Under the pieces are notes generated by a model. The model saw only the letters and a program-made list of their open reading frames with translations. It ran no database searches and was not told the origin of the DNA. Position numbers and translations under genes: made by a program. A stretch of 64,000 nucleotides of DNA. Origin: Apium graveolens. Its lineage: Eukaryota; Streptophyta; Magnoliopsida; Apiales; Apiaceae. This document shows positions 50,987-63,679 of the stretch, in pieces (the stretch's first letter is position 1; each line of letters starts with the position of its first letter). Where the stretch lies: assembly GCF_009905375.1 (NCBI RefSeq), contig NC_133649.1:223841275-223905274 (forward strand), read 5' to 3'.

Positions 50987-53851
50987 TGTGACGCCCTCCA
51001 AACCTGGGTCAGAAGTTTGGGGTTCACAACACACACCCAATATATAAACCTGTATAAAAAATATTATATGCATTGAACCTTCTTTACACAACCACGGATC
51101 GCAACAACTTAAAGTATGAAAATAAGCCACAACCTTAACTTTAATTACATCGTACCAAATCCCAACTAGTTCAACTTACAACTGATATCATTCTTACAAT
51201 CTTGCATAATTCATCTACAATATAAATCTCCTACTAGCTTGATCCAACTTAACCTGGAATCCAAGCTCGCACACTAGACAGGGAATCTTCGTTACCAACA
51301 ATTTCCTTTTCAACTGTTGAAAACATAAAACGGTTTGCAAGAGTGAGCTAACTAGTTCAGCAAGTCATAATACCGATAACTTAGGTTAAAAAATGATCAA
51401 TTGAAATGATTCTAAAGAATCAAGTTTCTGGATGAGCAATGATTAGAATTAGATATTCACTTTTATTTTAAAAACCAAGGTTAGGCTGCTGATCAGTCAA
51501 GCACTAACCCCGAGCAAGGCTCCCAGCTTTGCTCTATATACTGGATCCAAGGCATACATTGGCCTATTATGACCACGAATCCGGTCCATATTTAAAAACA
51601 ATCCAATTCCAAAATAACAATATGATAAATAATGTAATTCAATAAGCTGAATCATAAACAACATTTATCTGGAAGCATAGGGTGATACACAATACCATGA
51701 AGGTATAACAAGGATTTCAAAAAGATTGGCTTTTAATCAAGGAAAGAATCAGAAAGTTGAAGACCAAGGGTTCAAGGGTTACAAGGATTGGTGTTCTGTT
51801 AAACAAGGCATAAGGGTTGGTATGTCAAGCAATTCAATATCAAAAATCAGTATGTGGTAGATATGTATTTGTGGAGTAGTATCGTATATGTCTTATTCTT
51901 ATCTGAGAATTAAACAATCAATGGTTTATGAAGAATAAGGCTTATGGCTCAAGATCAATAAGAATTAGAGTTCAAGGTTGAATAGTTTAAAGCGCTTGCA
52001 ATATAAAACAGGACTAATTTTGAATACTAGCAACATGTTATGAGAAAGTTCGAAAATATTTACAATATATCTTGAAGAAGGTTCAGAAGTACTTGCCTCA
52101 TCAAAGATGATTTCCAACTTTACTTGTACTCATCCAACAATTTACTCATCAATCACTTTCTTTCTTTTTTTATGCCTTACTTCTATTCATCAATCACTTA
52201 TCTTCTCTTTCTACGCTTCAGTTCTATTTACAGATCACTGGCTTTCTTTTTCTATGCCCCGCTTACTCTGCTAGGCATTATAAATATCTTTTAATATTCA
52301 ATCTCATATTATTATAATCGTTATATAGACGTCATTAGCTTCTATCTACCCTTCGTTTTACCCAAATCCGATTTACGGATTGAAAGTTATGACCAAAATA
52401 GTCAAACCATAACCACATAGTCATATAACACATCAATTAGATAGCACGTAGCGCATAGCATGCAAGATATTCAATCAAAATAATTTTTCAAAAAAGATTC
52501 GGGTTTAAAATGATTTTCCAGATATTTAATACGAATTTTTGAACATTTTTCGAAATTAAAATGGGTCGTTGAATCATTTATAAACAATTAATCAGGGTTC
52601 AAATACCCGAATCTGACTTTAAAATTATTTTATAATAATTATCGAGTCTTGAAAACAATTTAAAATAATATTTTAAAGCTCGAAACTATATTTCGGAATT
52701 TTTAAATCCAAATAAATAATTAAATCAAATTAATTAATTAAAATCAATTAATATTAATTAATCAATTAATATTTAAATTAATTGATTAATTTAATAATTA
52801 ATTATCAACTAATATTAATTAATTAAATAATTAAGATTTATTTTTAACTTAAAAATAATTTTCAGAAATAAATTATAAATTTTGGGAATTTTTAAAAAAA
52901 TAAAAATCAATTTCTAAAAATAAATATAAACAGAATATTATTTTTATAATTTTTATTATCAGAAATCCATTTTTTATAAGTTTTTAAAACAGGGTTCTAT
53001 TTTTGCAAAAAGGGAGAAAGTTCGGTGGCAAAATTGCAATTTTGCCATCTACTTCCTCGGTCACCGGCGGCAGCCATTGCCGGCCGACCTAAAGCTTCAT
53101 TATCCGTCCAGAATCCGTTCAAAAGGTGCAGATTAAAAGCCCTGGAAACCAGGAACCTCGACGTCTTTCTATAACCTTCAATTAACACTCCAGTTGGCCG
53201 GAAGTTCGACCGGAAATTTCCAGTTCCGGCGAACTCTGAATATCCAGCGAAGTCGATTCCGTAATCCAAAAACCAAACTAATTACATGAATCATTTTGTC
53301 TTGACATGATCTATATATTGATATCCTCCAAATTTGCCCAGAATCAACAGACAATAAAACCCCAAATTGATTTAGAACATTCAAATCTTTAAAACTCTAA
53401 TTTCAATTTTTGCAGAATCAAACATCAATTTCTATATGTTATTGAGCTCTATTTTTGACATATAATATACCAAAATGACCAGGAAGAAAAGATTTACATG
53501 ATTATGCCATCAAATCATATCAACAACATCAAGAACAAAATTTCATAATTTAATCTTTAAATAATTAGAATTAAAACAATTAAATAAGAAAAATACCTTG
53601 ATTTCTGCACAAAAATGGATGGTTAATTCAAAAAGAGTTTTTCGAGGGCTTCGATTTGGTATATGGCATTCCTGAATCGGAGTTCGATAACACCTTTGTT
53701 TGTGCGATTGATTATGAAGAATGCGACATTTAGTTAGGGTTTTCTCTGTATTTTACTAGATTTTACTGTCTGACTATGATTATACGAATAAAATGAAATA
53801 ATAAAAGGGCTATATATATTTATGGAATATTGAATCGTGTTGGATCGATAA
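50987..53851 (-). mobile_element. 5' LTR of Gypsy-3 (truncated by Copia-2)
   Basis: On the plus strand starts TGTGACGCCCTCC next to the PBS and runs at least 2.86 kb until the Copia-2 LTR at 53852. Its upstream end (beyond 53851) is not found on the other side of Copia-2. Includes a stretch of TTAA-rich sequence at 52720-52840. The frames at 52997-53269 and 53178-53384 lie inside the LTR and look like chance. Confidence 0.75.
52720..52840. repeat. ATTAATTAA-type low-complexity repeat
   Basis: About 120 bp of interspersed TTAATTAATTAA and ATTAATATTAATT words forming overlapping palindromes within the Gypsy-3 LTR. Confidence 0.8.
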
Positions 53852-54472
53852 TGTTAAGTCACACACACTATAGAAGTGGGTTGGATAAAGTGTTTATCAC
53901 AATCAAATCAAATTAAAGAACTCAAGTAACAGAAAATAGACTTTATTCAATATAATAAACTCTGTTACAATATGGAACTGTCCTCTCTCAGTGATGAACA
54001 AATATCACGAGAGCTGCTAGGGTTACAATGAATATTATTCTCGATAATGATAACACTTATAGTGTAAACCCTATGTCTGTGTTTATATACTACACAGTTA
54101 CAAGATAATCGCTAATTGATATGAAATATAATTCCGCTTCCTAAAATATATCAATCAGATAACTTTTCTTCCAAGTATTCTATTCTTCATAGAATTCCTT
54201 CTTCATGCATATCTCTTCTTGCATTTGTCTTGATCTTCTTTCCTTTCAATCAGCCGCCTTCCTTATCTGAAAGTCTCCTTAAGTCCTGATATTATCTCCT
54301 GATAAATATCTCATGATAACTTAAGTTCTTACCACTTAAGTTCTGATATCTTAAGTACTGACTTCAGTATAAGTGCTGATTTCCAGTTAAGTACAGATTT
54401 GTCCTGTTTCAGTAAGATCTGAAAACTGAACACAAATCATATTAGACATGACATTATCAAATATATCTAACA
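53852..54472 (-). mobile_element. 3' LTR of Copia-2
   Basis: 621 bp, TGTTAAGTCACAC...ATATCTAACA on the plus strand. Clearly related to the Copia-A LTR but more diverged than the two Copia-A LTRs are from each other. TATA-like box TATATAAAC on the minus strand at 54081-54089. Polypurine tract (minus AAGTTAGGGGAGATT) at 54473-54487. Confidence 0.9.
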
Positions 54473-54675
54473 ATCTCCCCTAACTTATAAATTAGCATAA
54501 TATACAAGTTTAACAAATATTTGATGATGTCAAAAACCTTAAGTACAAATGCATGAGAATTTGACTAGATAACTACAACTTAAAGTCCTTAAAGCTTTAC
54601 CATCTTTAACTTCTGATAACAGCTTCAGTCTGTATACACATCAGAATTTGAGCAGTTGTAGATCTTGACTTGGCT

Positions 54676-57600
54676 TCAATTACTGATCTCTTTGATATCA
54701 GAAGTTGTTCTGAGATAGTTCTTTAACAAACATCTCTCAGCATATTTAAGTTCATCAATCATCCTCCTTTTAACATTCTTCAATTCAACTGTATCTTCAC
54801 CAATTTGAAAGATAGCAGCCCTGAGATCATTTATTCTGGCTTTCCTTATGTCCTGATCCAGTCTGATCAAATATGCCTTGTCAGACTCACGATTCAATTC
54901 TACAGCCTTATAACCCAGAAAGGTAGTTATAATCTTAGCAGAGTTAGGCTTCATCTCAACAATATCACCCTTGTGATCTCTGTACTTGGGACAGTATGTG
55001 CTGTCAGACTTTACAGAATAAAGCTTCTTTTGTCTCTGAATTTGAGTCTTCAAATAATTTGCAGCACTTTCTGTTAATTTGTTCTTCACTTGAAGTAAGA
55101 ATAGAACATGTTCTAATTCCTCAAAATACTTCAGTGGTATAGCATTCTCCCTTATGTGGTAAACCCTTCCATCTGTCATGAAATATAACAAGATGTGTTC
55201 TTTCAAGAAGGTATGGTAAACCATCTATACAGATTCAAGCTGATTCAATCTTTCAGGAATTGCTCCAACACCTGGTTCACTTAAGGAAGTTGGATCACTG
55301 GTTGTGTTCTGCACTCTTCTTTCATCAGCACTACCCAATCCAGATTTATCTCTTGTTTCCTTTCCTGTTACCACTCTTGCTTCAAAATCACTTGTTGCAG
55401 TCTTCAAAGATTGAGTTTGTTTGGCTTTAGTGAATCCTGGTAGGAGTAACCTTGAGGATTTAACATGAGCAATGTCAGAGGTTTCCTTTAACTTATCTTC
55501 TGATATCAAGCTAACTTGAGCTATATCAGAGGTTGCTTGCTTTAGTGTCATATCAGAACTTACTATATCTTGACTCTGAACAACTTGAGCCATGTCAGAG
55601 GTTGTTTGAGAAATCTTCTTTGAAATCAGAGTAAGATTAGCATCTTCAACAGATATTTCTTCCTCCATAGGAGGCACATAAACCTTTACAGGTTCACCAA
55701 CTTTCTCTTTGCCCTTGGACCTTGGATCTATCTCCATTTGTGATTTGGCCTTAGTTGCCTCAGGATTTGTCCTTTCTTTTATCACAATGCCTTTAGCCTT
55801 AGGAAGTTTCTTTTCAACAACAGAAGCTTCAGATTTGGAGTTGACTTTTTCTAACTTAAGTCTAGCTTCTTCTTCCTTTAGACTCTCAAAGTCCATTCCT
55901 GGATTTTCTTTCAGAAATAACTGTCTTGAAATTTCCTCATCAAGTTCCAGATGTTCATCAGAACTTATCCTTTTACCAGTATCAGAAGTTATTCTTCTCC
56001 CAGTATCAGAACTTGTTCTTTGACTTGTAGCTCCAGTTCTACTTGATGAAAGACCTTTACCTTGACCATGACCTCCACCTATTCCAGAGTTTCCCGGATC
56101 ATCTTTTCCATCATCCTTTCCCTTCAGTGTCTTAATAGGTTTGCATTTGGACTTAATTACTTTCTCCCCCTTTTTGGCATCAGCAGGTAATAGAAGAGAG
56201 ACAAGAAATTGCACTGAGGATTGGATCTCATTGAGTTGATTTTGATGAGAAGCTTGATTCTTCAAAATTTCATCAATCTGAGACTGTTGCTTCTCTTGGG
56301 TTTTCTCAATGTAGGCAATTCTGTCAAAGGTAGGTTGGAAAAACCTTTTCTTTTCAAGTTTCAGATTCATATCTTGCTGGATCAAGTTTTCTTGAATTTT
56401 ATTCACCTTGTCATGAGTTATTGAGTGTTGACCTTGAAGGTGCCTTGTACTCAATGCAGTAACTCACAGTTGTGCCTTGAAATCATCATTTATCAGCATT
56501 TCATCAGCTTTTGCAAGATGCTCAGCAAGAATCTTTTCAGAAGGAACAAAACTAATTGTGTTCCACTCCTTAGTCCACTCATGTCCTCTAGGAGTTTCAC
56601 TCCAAGGTACTGGTGCTTCCCCTGTAACAAACTTCTTGACTATCTCAGCTTTATGAACAGTTTGTTGAGGTGTATGTCCTGATGGACCAACTGCATCAGC
56701 ATCTACATTTGGAGCGGCAGCTTCACCAGTAACTTCATCATTAGCAGCATCAAAACTTATAGAATCAACATCATCAGCATCCTCTGATAAAAGAATAGTA
56801 TGAGAGGCTATGGAGGCTTCAACATCATCCTCTAAGTGTTGATCTCCAATTAAGTTCTGATCAACATCCATATTCTGATGCTCACCTAAAATCTGATCTT
56901 CAGTATCTAGATGCAGAGAAGGTGTTATAGGCAATTCTGGATTAAAATCAACATCAAGAAGTGGTGTTGGTGGTGGAGTGATTGGAGCTGGTGAAGCTTC
57001 TAAGTACAAAACCTCAGGCACAATTAGGTTGTGAATATCAATCTCAGCACTTGTGCCTGGGTCTTCAGTATGTACTGGTTCATTTACAGGAGACAGAGGA
57101 GGAGTAGGCAGTCTTTCTTGAGTAGGTTCTGGTTGTGCTGAAGGAAGAAAATCAACAACAATTGGTTCTGTTGGGATTAGGGATTCCTGACCCCCTTCCT
57201 TAGCTCCTTCTTCCAGAGTTTCTGCAGAATGTGATGATACACTGACAGGCCTCCTGGCTCTTTGCTTTTTATGTCTCTTTGAAGGTGGAGAGACTTTGGG
57301 AGTTTCATCAGAATACATCCTTCTAAGTCTTTTGAGAAGCTTAGAACTCCCAGTTTTAACATCCTTCTGAGAGGAAATCTTCTCAGCTTCTTCAACAACA
57401 GGTTCTGATACTGGAACCTGTTCCTCACTGTCTGACTCATCCCACAGAACAATCCTCCTTCTCTTCTGTTGTGTCTGAGGTACAGTCTTTGTCCTCTTAG
57501 GTTTGGAAGATGAAGGCCTCACAGGATGTGCTGATGATGAAGGTTGAGATGTCTGTGATGGTTTGAAATATGTTCTGATGGAGGGTTGAGTAGGTTGAGG

Positions 57601-58503
57601 TTGAGAAGTTTGAGGTGTAGATGTGGTATGTTCTGATGGTTGTTTTGGTGGCTAGGATGTGCTGGTGGGTTGAACATCAAGGTAAACAAAAGTGTAGGTT
57701 TGAGGATCAACATTTACAAGAAACTGTTTTACAGACTGAGGTATCTGTAAGGGTCTAACCACTGTTTTCTTAATGTCAGCATTTAACAAATCATTAAAAG
57801 CCCTTTTTGCAAGCTTAAAGGGTGGAATTAAATCAGTGGTAGGTTGAGGTTCATCAGCACAACAGAAATTATATATAAGCTGACAGAATCTAGCAAAGTA
57901 CACTATATTCCTATCTTCTATCATCCTATCCCCTAGGCAACCTAGCACAGTACTTGCAAAATCAAAGTGAGTTTGATGAATAAGAGCATACCCAATTTGC
58001 TGACTCATAATTGGAATGGCATCAAAGTTGGAGCACTTATTGGCGAATGCCTTAGTGATACAATTGAAGAAAAAACTCCATTCCTTCCTGATTTTTGTTC
58101 TTTTCAATTGTCCAAGCTTTCCCAAACTGCCCTCATAACCCAAACTGGCCATGATCTGTTGTAGAACAAGTTCCTCCACTGTTGAAAAAGTACAGCCTTC
58201 TGGTAAGTGGAGAGCTTTACGAACTGCTCCAAGAGTAACCACATTCTCAACATCATTCACTTCAAAAATGATACTTGGAGTACCAGTAGCACCACCATTA
58301 TCAAAATGCCCAGTCCGCCAGAACGTCAGAACTTATTGGCTTGAAATGGCTTGAGGTTGGGTCAAAGCATACCCAATCTCACTATTTCCTAGAAAATCTT
58401 ACACAAAGTGCAAATCAGATAGAGCTTCAGCCTTATTCAAGATTGCAGCATAGTTGTTAGGTACAAACTTGGCTCCATCTACAATCAAATCCTTGGGTGC
58501 CAT
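54676..58503 (-). pseudogene. Large 3' accessory ORF of Copia-2, interrupted
   Basis: Counterpart of the Copia-A ORF, about 1275 codons from ATG 58501-58503 (MAPKDL) to 54676. Stops include two near 58400 and 58335 (TAA where Copia-A has CAA), 57652-57654 (TAG for CAG), 56464-56466 (TGA where Copia-A has an Arg codon) and 55225-55227 (TAG for Gln). It keeps the N-terminal domain (RKALHLPEGCTF, FANKCSNFDAIPIMSQQIGYA), the Pro/Ser-rich and KR-rich region, the acidic region, the Gln/Lys coiled-coil-like region and the C-terminal helical part. It also has about 25 codons near 55460-55560 that Copia-A has deleted. No 69-bp duplication. Confidence 0.78.
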
Positions 58504-58625
58504 GAGAAATAAGGGAGAAATTAGGTTGCCTGTAAGGTGTTTGATAAAATATTTGTATTATAAATTGTCAGTAGTTGTGAGAGAGAATAAGAGTAAAAAG
58601 AGAGAGATAGAGTATGAAAGTGAAT

Positions 58626-58661
58626 AAAAGATTTTACAATCTTTTCTCTCTTTTACTTATA
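58626..58661 (-). promoter_or_regulatory. TATA-like box and hairpin before the Copia-2 large ORF
   Basis: Minus strand TATAAGTAA (58653-58661), then an AGAGAGAAA run and the perfect stem AAAAGATT/AATCTTTT (58626-58645). About 150 bases before the ATG at 58503. Equivalent to 19612-19645. Confidence 0.5.
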
Positions 58662-59201
58662 CACGGTAAAAAATAGCTGTTGAGAACCCTGTCAGACATG
58701 CAGCAGTAAAAGATAATTAATGGGCACGGATATTGAGTAATCATTACTTATCACATGCAATTTTCAAGAAGAAAAAACCGTTCCACTAACCAAGTAATCC
58801 CATTAATCAAGGACGTTCAATTTTTTTTTAAAATTTAAAAAAAAACTGTTCCCACTAAATAAATAATTAATACTGCTTTACCAATATTCTGTAAAAATAT
58901 GACCAATGAGGTAATGACTAAAAATAAACCAAGTAAACAAATACCGCCATGTCAGCATCAGAACTTGATTTTTATCAGAACTTAACAGGTCATCAAAACT
59001 TGATTATTATCAGTATTTAACAGGTCATCAGAATATAAAACATTTTAGAGACAAAATCTTGCAATTAATCAATATTTCATTAATGTATCAGATGATTACA
59101 TGCGATGAAATTTAGGAATTACATGCAAAAATTACAAGACAGTCCTAAGCTACGATTCCTAACATCAACAGCTTTTAGTCCTAAGCTAAGAAGCCTAACG
59201 A

Positions 59202-59438
59202 CTAACTCCTTCTGCTGCTGATGAAGAGCACTGCATGACGGATGATCCGTTCTTGTTGACGAAGATAACGAAGATGAAGATTTCTTCGGACAGTCAACAA
59301 GTCATTTTTAATGATCTCTGGAAATTGAATCCAGAGATTATAAGGAATGTTGTTGATATGATATTCAGTCGGAATTCCATTTTGAAAATTATGCACAGTT
59401 TTGGTGCCATAGTTGTAAAATCAACCAAACTTAGCCAT
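59202..59438 (-). pseudogene. Small accessory ORF of Copia-2 (one stop)
   Basis: Starts at ATG 59436-59438 and ends at 59202, 79 codons. Codon 6 is TGA where an aromatic or Met codon stood (consistent with TGG to TGA). It shares with the Copia-A protein the N-terminal pattern, a central NIPYNLW...FPE block and the C-terminus LRQQERIIRHAVLFISSR. It is shorter by about ten residues in the middle. Function unknown. Confidence 0.6.
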
Positions 59439-59511
59439 TTTTGTTGATATGAATAAAAAGAGAGTGAGTTTGTGAGAAAGTGAAGGATGTTTTGGCTGGA
59501 ATGAATCATTG

Positions 59512-59520
59512 GTTTAAATA
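59512..59520 (-). promoter_or_regulatory. TATA-like box before the Copia-2 small ORF
   Basis: Minus strand GGCTATTTAAACC, 74 bases before the ATG at 59438. Equivalent to 18700-18708 in Copia-A. Confidence 0.5.
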
Positions 59521-59539
59521 GCCAATGGAATACCAAGGG

Positions 59540-60794
59540 ACGCGAGGACTGGGCAACAATTACAAGTAAAAATGATGACCCCTCGACTCCCTAGACTGAT
59601 GAGCAATAATGACAGTCATTGGAAGCTTAAAACAGGAGTTAATGAGCACACGAAACAAGTAAAAATTACTATTCATTTACGAGTACCACTAACCCAAATT
59701 ATGTTAACTGTTTATATCTCACCCAAACATATTCTGATTTTAAATATTACTGTTTCAGATTTAACCACAAATAAGTCAAGTAAAGAATCAGGATTTAATA
59801 TCAGAACTTAGACTTATATCAGAACTTAACAATCATCAGAATATGGCTCCTTAACTCAAAAAGTGAATGTCTATTCCTGTAATTCTTCACACAAATACTG
59901 ATTTCGTTTCTTCAGAACTTAATCATCAGAATTTCCATCATAACTTGTCCTCATAATTTATGCAACTGACACTTAAACTATTCATCTAAAATAACATTTA
60001 TCACCCCAATAATGTTCATCATTCATATGGAGTGTATGTGTGTGCAGTAAGCTAAATATCAGATAAAGATTAAAGTCTGATTCACTTCGGTACATCTTAG
60101 AGATAAGGCATAACTAAGAACTTTGCTCAAAATCTGTCATTATTCTGAAGTCTACTTTAGAATGAGTTCATGCATGAGTCCACCTCAACTGTTTTGTGCT
60201 CATTTTATGCATCTTTTGAAATTCTATTTTACAGTAGCTTCTCAGTGTAAGTGAGTCACGACTGCTTATCAGAATTTATGCTATTATCAGAGTATTTTTC
60301 CAGTAATTATAGAGTGTGAAAAGTCACCAAGAAAATATTTATTTTGCTTTCCTAATGCATATTACTTAATACCAGCAATGCACTTGAGTCTTCCCTTCCA
60401 TATTTTTACTCTAGATCTCAAAGGAGTACCTGATTTTTATTTCTTTTTCTTTTCCTTTTTCTTTTGATAAGTGAGGTTTATCAGCACTTAGTACATCCAT
60501 CAGATTTACTAACATCATATCTTAACAGATAAGAAGAACTATTCTAGTTTTTGACTTAGTAATAAGATACACAAAGTAAACTTCAACTAAGCTCAATATC
60601 AGAATTTGCTTGTGTTAAAAGATTTCCACATAAACAATTACTTCAAACATGGGACTTTAGTATATTAAAGACTACTAGGTCAGCATCTAGCACAGTTATC
60701 CTCATTGGATTGAATAGTCACACAAACATGCATATCACTATCAGAGTTTAGAAATTCACATCAGACAACAATAAGCACTTAAGCAAATTTCAAA
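59540..60794 (-). other. Conserved non-coding region of Copia-2
   Basis: Counterpart of 17354-18695. No frame. Carries many ATCAGAA motifs on the plus strand (TTCTGAT on the element strand), several at the same places as in Copia-A. Confidence 0.7.
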
Positions 60795-61270
60795 TTAAGC
60801 ACAGTATACACAAAGATAGTAATATCTGTAAATACTGATCATAAAGTCTGATGTAACAGAACATAAACTAAGCAGATTTAGAGAAGGAACCTGAAACCAT
60901 TCCAAGTTCATTACCAATCTTGTAAAAGTAGCTTCACATAGTGGTTTTGTGAAGATATCTGCCAGTTGTTGATCTGTTGGAACAAAGTGCAATTCCACTG
61001 TATCTTCATCCATATGTTCCCTTATGAAGTGGTACCTAATGTTGATGTGCTTTGTCATTGAGTGTTGAACTGGATTACCTGTCATAGCAATAGCATTTTG
61101 ATTATCACAGTAAATAGGGATTTTAAAGTATGTTAACCCATAATCCAGTAACTGATTCTTCATCCAAAGAATCTGTGCACAACAGCTTCCTGCAGCAATG
61201 TACTCTGCTTCTGCAGTTGATGTGGAAATTGACTTTTATTTCTTGCTAAACCAAGAAACTAATCTGCCTC
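60795..61270 (-). pseudogene. Copia-2 RNase H C-terminal part
   Basis: Minus strand: STAEAEYIAAGS-type motif, QILWMKNQLLDYGL (the Trp codon lost in Copia-A is intact here), YCDNQNAIAMTGNPVQHSMTKH, TDQQLADIFTKPL. One stop near 61233 (CAA to TAA relative to Copia-A's KKQKS) and a one-base deletion near 60925 that alters the last residues. Truncated at 61270. Confidence 0.85.
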
Positions 61271-61798
61271 TTCTTATAAAACACTTTATACAGAAATAAT
61301 GTAATAATATCCCGTCTTTCGAGAATACGGTTTTTGTTGGTTTATCGAAATGATTATCGTATCAAAAATCCTACATCAGGACGCATACGGGCCAAACCGT
61401 AGTCCAGATTGGAAAGTCAAAACACGGAAAATGTCCGGAATTATCAAATTAGGTTAGGAAGGAGTTTTCGGAAGAGTTTTGGGTTGTAAAAATGTAAAAA
61501 CGTTTGAAGTTGGACGATTCCCGGCTTTATAAAATAGTTTTGTAATTATTTAGAAAATAATTAATAAATTCATAAATCAATATAAAATCATACAACACTT
61601 TAAAAATTACCAGAAAAATACCTTAATTATCTATATTTTATTCTAGACATAATAAAATTAATATACATATACTTTACCACATATAAATGTCCACTTATCA
61701 ACACCAATCATCAGATAATTCACCAAAAAATCATTTAATAATCACACAATAATTATTTATTGATAAAAATAATTACACGCTATATCCCGGATATTACA
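61271..61798 (-). mobile_element. Gypsy-2-type LTR fragment, minus strand
   Basis: Reverse complement of about the first 525 bases of the Gypsy-2 LTR (compare 43053-43577), with a clean LTR end at 61798 (…CCCGGATATTACA on the plus strand) and an abrupt end at 61270/61271 where Copia-2 begins. No internal sequence attached. Confidence 0.85.
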
Positions 61799-61841
61799 TG
61801 TTATGTACAGGCATGTCTAGCACAACAATTTCCCCCAATTT
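61799..61841 (-). mobile_element. Copia-3 3' LTR stub and polypurine tract
   Basis: 29 bases (61799-61827) that read TGTTGTGCTAGAC on the minus strand are the start of an LTR. It is preceded on that strand by the polypurine tract AAATTGGGGGAAAT (61828-61841), the same arrangement as in Copia-A. The rest of the LTR is replaced by the Gypsy-2-type LTR fragment. Confidence 0.6.
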
Positions 61842-62072
61842 GTGAGAATATTACTTTCACAAATTTACAAAGTACAACTTTCATACATTCTTGCAGTTAC
61901 ATACAGAGTTGAATATACAAGCTCGTTTGAATTTCTCATAGCCTGGTTATTCTCTAATTAGATCTTTGAGTCTGACTAGGCACTCAAGTTCTTCAATAAT
62001 TTTAGTTTCTCTTAGAGCTTCTATAATTTTGAGCCATTCACATAAGTAGTAACTGTAAAGATGAGTTATTAT

Positions 62073-62548
62073 TTACCTTGATAGCTTGTGAGTCTCAATG
62101 CACAGAAACACACCATTTGGAGACACCCTGCTCAATCCCTTAGCCTTCAGTTCATTTGACCATTGCTCAAACATTTCAATTTCCTGAGCATACTTCCTTT
62201 CATTTTCTTCCCTCTCAACTTTTTCCCTGGCATGTCTTTTATTCCTTTATCTTACCCTCTCAGCTAACTCTGCCTTCCTAATTCTTGTAAAGGCATCTCC
62301 TGTATTCATCAAACTGATCACCCTCTCAAGTTCTACATGAGAGTAATTCTCAATAATTTCCCTGCTCAACAAATTAAAGGTGTCATCCTTGAAGTAAATT
62401 CTGACTTCTCCAAAGATACAACACAGACTTTGACTATTTCTTCAGCTAACTGTTTATGGTAGTCATCATTTGTTATGTTATCTGAGATAAGTGGAAAGTC
62501 ACTTTGATTAAAACAGTCCCAAAGTGCACCAGCTTTAACTTGAATCAT
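62073..62548 (-). pseudogene. Last ORF of Copia-3 (unknown, charged)
   Basis: ATG 62546-62548 (MIQVKAGALWDCFNQ) to the stop at 62073-62075, about 158 codons with one frameshift near 62400 and one stop near 62245. N-terminal ~50 residues mixed; the C-half is highly charged and probably helical (EREENERKYAQEIEMFEQW). No domain recognised. It lies just before the polypurine tract, so it is the 3'-most ORF of the element and may be the counterpart of the C-terminal part of the large Copia-A ORF, though I see no direct similarity. Confidence 0.5.
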
Positions 62549-62723
62549 TTTTTGTTTTATCCTGCATACTTAAAATGAATTTTGGTTGGAGGTTTGAATG
62601 AAGGTGGTTTAGAGAGTTTCTTTAGGGAAATTTGGTTTTCTTTGATAGGAATTTTGAGAAAAGAATTTGCAGTAATTTTATACAGGTACTTGGGCTTTGA
62701 GTTTGGATATTTTGAGATAGTGT

Positions 62724-63620
62724 TTAGCTAGGTTTCTGAGTTTGGATTGGCAAGGTTTTGGATGTTTGAGTTAAAGGTATTTTCTTTGTATCTCCGCCAT
62801 CTTCTCCATCATTCTTCTTCTTCTTACTGTCATCCATTTCTTTTTTCTCATCCTTTCCCTTCATCTTGTCATCTTTGCTAGATTTATCATCCTTATTACT
62901 CCCACTACCTTTGCTTGATTGACTTGTATTTGATCTAAAAGATTTATGCTCACCTTTTTTTTTGCTCATCATCATCCAAGTTATCATCTTTTTGATTTAT
63001 TTGTGTCTTTGGTAGCATAGTTTCTACATTATTCAGATATCTAGAAAAGATCTTAATCATCTCCACATCCTCAGGAGTTTTATTTTTCTTGCTCTTCAAC
63101 TCAGTTTCTATGATCATCATCACTCTTTTATTTCCCATGACACAGTACTTTGGTAGTTGGAAGTGTTTGCATCTTTTGATGTTGGGGCAAATGTAGGCCA
63201 CTCATTTGCTTGGTTGTAGGTAGGCTTCAGGGAAAGCTCCTATTTGACCATTTTTAAGCTCATAAAGCAAAAGAGCTGGACTCATCACCTTGACCATGTT
63301 GATGAATATATCCAGTTCAGATGCCCTTCTAGTTTGTAGAAACGATAGGGAGACTTGCATGTATCAGTCAATATCAGAGTCATTTATATTCACAACCACT
63401 CTCTTTTCTCTAAAATTTTATATGGTCATTAGCATCACTCTCAGGAAATTGATATTCTTGTCCACAGCCTTCTTGTAGGTAAAGTGATTAAAAATGAGGG
63501 AGACTCTCAGGGCTTCCAGAAATTCAGTAAATTCTTTGTCAAGGAAAAGACCTTCAGCTGCCATCTTGAGTCTTTCAAAACTAATGTCATCTTATTTTAG
63601 CTTGGTCTCCATCATCTCCC
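62724..63620 (-). pseudogene. Copia-3 accessory ORF remnant
   Basis: Minus-strand coding remnant with several stops (near 63595, 63420, 63365, 63200) and a frameshift near 62965. Readable parts: RLKMAAEGLFLDKEFTEFLE, RRASELDIFINMVKVMSPAL, and the longest clean piece 62950-63201 (CPNIKRCKHFQLPKYCVMGN, EDVEMIKIFSRYLNNVETML). It ends in a Ser/Lys/Asp-rich tail (62724-62960). I do not recognise a family. Its place before the polypurine tract suggests an envelope-position ORF as in Copia-A. Confidence 0.5.
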
Positions 63621-63679
63621 CCTTAATCTTGGGAGTAGGCAAGGTTGAGTATTGAGCCCTTACCATTTGAGGTGTTTCC

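Larger units (their letters stand above)
53852..61270 (-). mobile_element. Copia-2, 3' half of a SIRE-like Copia element
   Basis: Minus-strand relative of Copia-A. It keeps the 3' LTR (53852-54472), polypurine tract, large 3' ORF, small ORF, both internal TATA-like boxes, the conserved non-coding region and the C-terminal RNase H. It ends abruptly at 61270 inside RNase H (at the codons for GGRLVSWF), where a Gypsy-2-type LTR begins. Gag, protease, integrase, RT and the 5' LTR are absent, so no target duplication can be tested (left flank GATAA). Confidence 0.92.

Noticed and set aside
52997..53384. Two overlapping minus-strand ORFs in the Gypsy-3 LTR
   Set aside because: Short, within an LTR, no domain; the locally higher GC content makes chance frames likely.
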